A DNA stretch of 53,856 nucleotides from Bacillota bacterium (lineage in GTDB: Bacteria; Bacillota; Clostridia; Lachnospirales; Lachnospiraceae): NCBI GenBank assembly GCA_023423045.1, contig JAFAGA010000057.1, forward strand, positions 1 through 53,856, in the 5' to 3' direction. How positions within the stretch are numbered: position 1 is the stretch's first letter; each line of letters starts with the position of its first letter. This document shows positions 49,142-53,856 of this stretch, piece after piece. The notes under the pieces were generated by a model that was not told where the DNA came from, ran no database searches, and saw only the letters and a list, made by a program, of their open reading frames with translations. The translations under genes and the position numbers were made by a program.

Positions 49142-49371
49142 GTTGCCGCTCCTCTATTGAATTTTTTCAAAAAGTAAAGTATAATAAGCAAAGTAAGTAA
49201 CCTAGTTCACTGAGTTGGGTCATTTCAATTTTAGTATAGCACCTGACAGCCTTTAATTCAAGCGGTCTATCTAAAACGGTCACAATTTTTCGGATTCTGC
49301 CTGACGAAAGTGTATGGAAGCATTTGAAGATTCAGTAGGAGTTTTTTAGGATACGAAATGGAGGAAACGGT

Positions 49372-52300
49372 ATGAGCAAAAGGAAACCAATTCAAAAGCT
49401 CACAGCTATGGCGTTGTCCGTCATCATGGTTGTGGGCATAATGCCTGTTTCAGCGGCGGCAGCAGGCATGCCCATTGGCGCAAGCGGTGAGATCACCACC
49501 TTTGAGGCGCTGGGGTCGGACATTACGGTGCGGAGCGTGCCGCTCGGCACATCCAAAGCGGATTTGGAGCTGCCGGATACCCTAACGGCGACTATCCGGC
49601 TTGCAGTTTTAGACGAAGAACCGGTGTTGGACTCCGGAGAAACTGATGCCAAGCTGGACAGCGCTGATACGGTAAGCGGATCAGCGATTGGCATGGATGA
49701 AAAGGTTGATACCGAAGCTGGAGCAGAGGCCGAAATCGCCTCTCCCTCCGATGCACAAGAAACAAAGAGCGATACCAAGGCCGAGCCTGTAGAGAAAACT
49801 GTGGACAGCATAGATGAAATTACCGTCCCCCTGCCTGTCACATGGACTTCATCGCCGGAATACAACGGTGAAGTAGCGGGTACATATCACTTCACGCCTG
49901 AGCTGCCGGAGGGTTTCACTCTTGCGGCTGGCGCAAAAGAGCCCCAAATTACTGTAACGGTAGGCGCAGCGGTTATCACCGGCGGCATGGTGACGGCCTT
50001 TGACGAACTGCCCGACGATATTCGCTGGCAGAACACCATCGCACCGACATTCCCGGAAACCGTAAGCGGTACGGTTGGTAGCGAAGCGGTTCAAATCCCG
50101 GTGACTTGGGAGGCCGACCATGATTATGATGCGGAATATCCTCAGCGGGGACTCTATGTGTTCACCGTTGTTTTGGGTGAGGGATATGCCCTTGCGGATG
50201 GCGTAGAGCTTCCCCGCATAACGGTCTACATCCCGCAATCAGCCGGCCGAATGCTGCGCATGGCGGGCGGCGGCACAACAGACAGCCCGCTGGAAATCAC
50301 TACGGCGGCACAGCTTGCCGAGATTGCCACGCTGGTGAATGCGCGGGAAAACGGACTGGAGTTGTTTTTATTTAACGATGCGGGAGCAAAGGTCAGCCTT
50401 AAACTGATGAACGACCTCAACCTTTCGGCATACTCTAGCGGAGAGGGCTGGATGCCCATTGGCACAAGCGAATTTCCTTTTACCGGTAGCTTTGACGGTA
50501 ACGATAAAAGCATCCTTGGCTTGTACATTAACCGAAACGTTGATTATCAGGGCTTGTTCGGCTATGTTGGAAACGAGGGAGCAGTGAAAAGCCTGGGCGT
50601 GATAAATGTAAATATCACCGGCCGAATTAATGTCGGCAGCGTGGCGGGATGGGTTCGCGGAACAGTGCAAGATTGCTACAGCACCGGCAACGTTACCGGC
50701 AGCAGTTATGTTGGCGGTGTGGCGGGAGAGGTTGACGGAGGCACGTTGGAAAACTGCTATAACACCGGCAGCGTCACCGGCACGGGCTCCGGTACAAGCG
50801 GCTCTGTAGGTGGTGTGGCGGGATGGGTTTCCGGCACGGTGCAAAACTGCTACAGCACCGGCAACGTCACGGGTACAGGTGTCGGCATATCTACAGGCGG
50901 CGTAGCGGGATGGGTCACTAATACCGGCATAATACAAAACTGCTTCAACACGGGCAGCATTATTGCATCCGGCACAGATACAGGTAATAAAATTTGTGCC
51001 GGCGGCGTAGCAGGATGGGTTTATGGCACAGTGCAAAATTGCTACAGCACCGGCAGCGTTACCGGCACCGGCACAAGCACTTATGTGGGCGGCGTGGCGG
51101 GCACTGTTTCCGGCACAGTGAAAAGCTGTGCCGCTCTGAATTCTTCGATCAGCGCAGTGGGCTACAATGTGGGCGTGGGGCGCGCGGCGGGCATCGACAC
51201 CCGCAACCGCCTCTCGGGTAATATGGCCTATAGCGGCATGACAGTCAATGGAGTCATGGTAAGTAGTACCGACACGGACAGCATAAACGGCATGAACGTG
51301 GACGCATCAGCCATTCAAACCTTGTGGACGACCGGCGCACTGAGTGATTGGGATTCCTCGATATGGACGCTGTCGGAGGGTAAGCTGCCCGGCTTCGGCA
51401 CGGCGATTGATATGCCGGAGTATATCGTGGACGGCAGCGACCCAAATTTCTTTGGAGAAGGCACCAGCGAAACGCCTTATCAGATTACCACTCCCGCCCA
51501 GCTTGCCAAGCTGGCGGAACTGGTGAATGCGGGCAATGTAAGCTATAACGCCGCGCATTATAAGCTGATGAACGACATAGATCTTTCAGACTATACCGTG
51601 GGAGAGGGCTGGGTGCCTATCGGCAACGCATACAGCGGGTCATTTAATGGCACATTTGACGGTAATGGGAATACGATCGCCAACTTAACCATCAACGCTG
51701 CCGGCGGCGATTATCAAGGACTATTCGGTAAAATTGAAGGTGGAGCAGTAAAAAACCTCGGTGTTACCGGTGTCGACATCAACGGCGGCAAGAGTGTCGG
51801 CGGCATCGCGGGCTTCATGGAAGCCGCCACATTGCAAAATTGTTACACTATGGGCAATATCACCGCTTTAGACTCTGTCGGCGGTGTGGTCGGTTATGTG
51901 GACGGCAGCAGCACAGTGGAATACTGCTATAGCACCTGCGATGTCAACAGCACAGGAGAGAGTCCGAGTCAAGATCGAGGCGGTGTGGCGGGATACGTTA
52001 ATGGTATGGTGAGAAACTGTTATGGCATCGGAAATATTTCTCAGACAAACACAGATCAAAAGGGTTCTGCCGGTGGGGTGGTGGGCAAGGTAGACGGGGG
52101 CAATGTACAAGACTGCTACAGCACCGGCAATATCTCCAGGGCTGAAATGGCCGGCGGCGTGGCGGGGGTTGTCATCGCTGGCACGGTGAAAAACTGCTAC
52201 AGCACCGGCGTCGTCTCTGACAGCTACAAAGCCGGCGGTATAGCGGGTCAAGCCCAAGGTTCGGTCGTCCAAGGTTGGCCCAGGGTAGAAAATTGCGCTG

Positions 52301-53856
52301 CACTTAACCCCTCAGTCAGTGGTTCAGGCTTTGTCGAGCGTGTGTTTACACTACCTGTTGAGAAAGGGACTCTACGTGGCAATTTGGCTTTTGATGGTGT
52401 GGTAGTGTTAAAGAACGGTGGCTCGGAAGCAATCAACAACGATGCAGATGGCGTAGATGGATTGTCCAAAACCGCCGCCGAAATCAGTGCGGCGGACTTC
52501 TGGACGCAAGATGCGGGCTTTACGGCAGACTGGAATACCACCGTATGGGAAATAGCACCCGGCAAGCTGCCCATCCTCAAGGGCATTGCGGGGCAGGACG
52601 CCTCCATGCCTGCGCACTTGCTTCCGGCGGGCGCGAGCTTCTTTGAGGGCGCGGGTACAAGCGCCAGCCCCTATCTCATCAAAACCGCCGCAGACCTTGC
52701 CAAGCTGGCGGAGCTGGTGAATGCGGGAACCTCACCTTATGCGGATTCTGGAAGGTATTACAGGCTGGAAAAAGACCTTGACCTTTCCAGCTATGCAAGT
52801 GGGGAGGGCTGGATGCCCATTGGCACCTCTGCAAAGCAATTCAAGGGCATCTTTGATGGCAACAACAAAACCATTACCGGGCTGACTATCACCCGGTCGA
52901 CGGCTGATTACATCGGCTTATTCGGCTATCTCTACAACGACAGCAAGGTGCTGAATATTAGAATCATCGACGCAAACGTCAACGGAAAAAACCGTGTCGG
53001 CGGCGTAGCCGGATATGCTTGGGGTGCGGCAGTAGAGAACTGCGCCGTGATCGGCAACATATCCGGTGTGGAGAGTGTCGGAGGAACAGTGGGCCGTGCC
53101 TCAAGCGGTACGGTGCAAAACTGCTACAGCTCCGGTAGTGTGACCGGCAGCGACAACTATGTTGGCGGCATAATGGGGTATCTTGAATATGCTGCTACTA
53201 CGGTGCAACGATGCTACAGCGACAGCAGCGTTTCCGGAGGGTACTATGTTGGCGGCGTTGCGGGAGACGTTGGAGCTGCTGCTGTGGAAAATAGCTACAG
53301 CACCGGCAATATCAAAGGAGTTCGCTATGTCGGCGGCGTTGCGGGAAGCGTCAACAGTGGCAGCGTGCAAAATTGCTACAGCACCGGTAGCGTTCTGGGT
53401 ACGGATTCGGAGGGGTATATTGGAGGCGTGGCAGGTGTTCTCAGCAGCAGTACCGTGAAAAATTGTGTGGCGCTGAACCCTTCCATCAACGCTGGAGCAT
53501 ATAATTTTGGGCGCGTGGTAGGCAAAACCACTTCCGGTACTCTGTCGAACAACTACGCGTTCAGCCGTATTCCCGGCACATGGGCAAATAAGGGTCTAAA
53601 TGCAAAAGATGGCGCGGATGTGACCTCACAGACCCTGTTTGGCGGCAACCTCTGGACGACAGCAGGTAATTGGGATACTGCTGCGTGGGACAGCGGCGTT
53701 TGGACATTTGCCGACGGCAAGCTGCCCATGCTCACAGGTCTTGCGGGACAAAGCGGCGATGGCGGGCTGTATCTGACAGCGCGGGATATCCAGTATGCCA
53801 CGGTGGGAGCAACAGACGGCCTCACTTACAACGGCAGTGAGCAAATCCCAGCCTTG
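49372..53856 (+). CDS. giant secreted GLUG-repeat protein (3' end beyond window)
   Basis: The frame is open for 1495 codons to the window edge. It has a signal peptide of about 33 residues (basic start, MALSVIMVVGIMPVSAAAAG). Residues about 40-290 hold two related Ig-like units, each with a PVTW strand, separated by an acidic linker. Three modules of about 400 residues follow, beginning near 297, 694 and 1094. Each opens with a header of the type YQITTPAQLAKLAELVNAG and GTFDGNGNTI, continues with GLUG repeats such as GGVAGWVSGTVQNCYSTGNV, and closes with an IW/VW-x(4-6)-GKLP motif. GLUG proteins are adhesins or cell-wall proteins of gut bacteria; the C-terminus, needed to judge anchoring, is missing. 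GGAGG stands 7 nt before ATG. No frameshift is seen. Confidence 0.88.
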   Translation, partial: MSKRKPIQKLTAMALSVIMVVGIMPVSAAAAGMPIGASGEITTFEALGSDITVRSVPLGTSKADLELPDTLTATIRLAVLDEEPVLDSGETDAKLDSADTVSGSAIGMDEKVDTEAGAEAEIASPSDAQETKSDTKAEPVEKTVDSIDEITVPLPVTWTSSPEYNGEVAGTYHFTPELPEGFTLAAGAKEPQITVTVGAAVITGGMVTAFDELPDDIRWQNTIAPTFPETVSGTVGSEAVQIPVTWEADHDYDAEYPQRGLYVFTVVLGEGYALADGVELPRITVYIPQSAGRMLRMAGGGTTDSPLEITTAAQLAEIATLVNARENGLELFLFNDAGAKVSLKLMNDLNLSAYSSGEGWMPIGTSEFPFTGSFDGNDKSILGLYINRNVDYQGLFGYVGNEGAVKSLGVINVNITGRINVGSVAGWVRGTVQDCYSTGNVTGSSYVGGVAGEVDGGTLENCYNTGSVTGTGSGTSGSVGGVAGWVSGTVQNCYSTGNVTGTGVGISTGGVAGWVTNTGIIQNCFNTGSIIASGTDTGNKICAGGVAGWVYGTVQNCYSTGSVTGTGTSTYVGGVAGTVSGTVKSCAALNSSISAVGYNVGVGRAAGIDTRNRLSGNMAYSGMTVNGVMVSSTDTDSINGMNVDASAIQTLWTTGALSDWDSSIWTLSEGKLPGFGTAIDMPEYIVDGSDPNFFGEGTSETPYQITTPAQLAKLAELVNAGNVSYNAAHYKLMNDIDLSDYTVGEGWVPIGNAYSGSFNGTFDGNGNTIANLTINAAGGDYQGLFGKIEGGAVKNLGVTGVDINGGKSVGGIAGFMEAATLQNCYTMGNITALDSVGGVVGYVDGSSTVEYCYSTCDVNSTGESPSQDRGGVAGYVNGMVRNCYGIGNISQTNTDQKGSAGGVVGKVDGGNVQDCYSTGNISRAEMAGGVAGVVIAGTVKNCYSTGVVSDSYKAGGIAGQAQGSVVQGWPRVENCAALNPSVSGSGFVERVFTLPVEKGTLRGNLAFDGVVVLKNGGSEAINNDADGVDGLSKTAAEISAADFWTQDAGFTADWNTTVWEIAPGKLPILKGIAGQDASMPAHLLPAGASFFEGAGTSASPYLIKTAADLAKLAELVNAGTSPYADSGRYYRLEKDLDLSSYASGEGWMPIGTSAKQFKGIFDGNNKTITGLTITRSTADYIGLFGYLYNDSKVLNIRIIDANVNGKNRVGGVAGYAWGAAVENCAVIGNISGVESVGGTVGRASSGTVQNCYSSGSVTGSDNYVGGIMGYLEYAATTVQRCYSDSSVSGGYYVGGVAGDVGAAAVENSYSTGNIKGVRYVGGVAGSVNSGSVQNCYSTGSVLGTDSEGYIGGVAGVLSSSTVKNCVALNPSINAGAYNFGRVVGKTTSGTLSNNYAFSRIPGTWANKGLNAKDGADVTSQTLFGGNLWTTAGNWDTAAWDSGVWTFADGKLPMLTGLAGQSGDGGLYLTARDIQYATVGATDGLTYNGSEQIPAL
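50638..53400 (+). repeat. DNA-level repeats encoding GLUG motifs
   Basis: Within the giant gene, near-identical stretches of 15-20 nt such as AAAACTGCTACAGCACCGGC or GGCGGCGTGGCGGGATGGG recur more than a dozen times at about 60-130 nt intervals. They come from the GLUG protein repeat but are conserved enough at DNA level for slippage or recombination between copies. They are not separated by unique spacers and so are not a CRISPR array. Confidence 0.75.

Larger units (their letters stand above)
45001..53856. mobile_element. recombinase-type integrated element, left part (right end outside window)
   Basis: From about 45000 the sequence departs from ISAs1 DNA. It holds, in order, a large serine recombinase at the edge, a TnpW-like gene, a RepA-like ATPase, a TetR regulator and a giant surface protein. 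The base composition is visibly richer in G+C than the chromosome to the left, and codon use differs, with many GCG/GGC codons. The boundary is placed within about 5 nt from the loss of transposase similarity. The direct repeat that would prove the other end cannot be seen. Confidence 0.75.

Noticed and set aside
49142..49371. Divergent promoters and TetR operator in the tetR-GLUG gap
   Set aside because: AT-rich boxes exist (TATAATAAG, TATAGC) but none has a -35 at proper spacing and no clear palindrome was found.
50638..53400. Regular DNA repeats resembling a CRISPR or satellite array
   Set aside because: The repeats are in frame in one long open reading frame, vary in length and spacing, and encode GLUG motifs; no unique spacers or cas genes.
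50226..53825. Numerous open frames on the minus strand within the giant gene, some rich in Ala/His/Thr
   Set aside because: They lie opposite the GLUG repeat and reflect its composition; no ribosome sites and no consistent product.

Overview
The window looks like chromosomal DNA of an anaerobic, spore-forming clostridium, most likely a Lachnospiraceae relative. The evidence is the spore-maturation pair spmA/spmB, an AbrB/SpoVT-type regulator, strong sigma-A promoters spaced at 17 nt, AGGAGG ribosome sites, and the YaaR-HolB-RicT-TrmN6-RsmI gene order typical of Firmicutes. No species can be named from the sequence alone.

Layout. (1) 1-3759: tRNA-Lys(CUU), a MazG-like pyrophosphohydrolase, a GH42 beta-galactosidase and a tocopherol-cyclase-like protein. 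(2) 3865-16467: a long molybdenum/selenium cofactor locus. It holds a MocA-like/ModE-like fusion, selD, yedF, yqeB, a class V aminotransferase, a DUF3343 Se/S carrier, yqeC, a MoeA-type protein, a MoaC-MOSC fusion, mog, moaA and modABC. Together these describe uptake of molybdate, synthesis of molybdopterin cofactor, and delivery of selenium to a selenium-dependent molybdenum hydroxylase. The hydroxylase, and moaD/moaE for molybdopterin synthase, are not in the window. (3) 16601-21093: small accessory genes, including a dihydrofolate reductase fused to an acetyltransferase. (4) 21230-24378: a three-gene ABC importer of the ABC_sub_bind type, behind a leader with two competing foldings. (5) 24574-34276: a LacI-type sensor/GGDEF protein, an Orn/Lys/Arg-decarboxylase-like enzyme, then a housekeeping block (guanylate kinase, YaaR, HolB, RicT, TrmN6, RsmI) and a membrane-anchored TPR protein. 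(6) 34402-36165: AbrB-type regulator divergent from spmAB. (7) 36221-43238: a GntR/LacI-type regulator, a carbohydrate ABC importer and two GH76 enzymes, one cytoplasmic and one lipoprotein, which fits use of alpha-1,6-mannan. (8) 43471-44289: a protein joining an XRE DNA-binding domain to what reads as the cytoplasmic domain of the flagellar export protein FlhA, with palindromes upstream.

(9) From about 44440 the DNA is mobile. An ISAs1-type transposase gene, itself frameshifted, is interrupted near position 45000. A GC-richer element begins there: a frameshifted large serine recombinase at its edge, a TnpW-like protein, a RepA-like ATPase behind spaced repeats, a TetR regulator, and divergently a very large secreted GLUG-repeat protein that runs off the end of the window. 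The far end of the element is not visible.

The observations most worth follow-up are the XRE-FlhA fusion with its candidate operators, the DHFR-acetyltransferase fusion, the two-conformation leader at 21269-21358, the shared operator of the mannan locus, and the recombinase element carrying a giant repeat adhesin inside an insertion sequence. All functional calls rest on motif recognition from the sequence; no database search was run.
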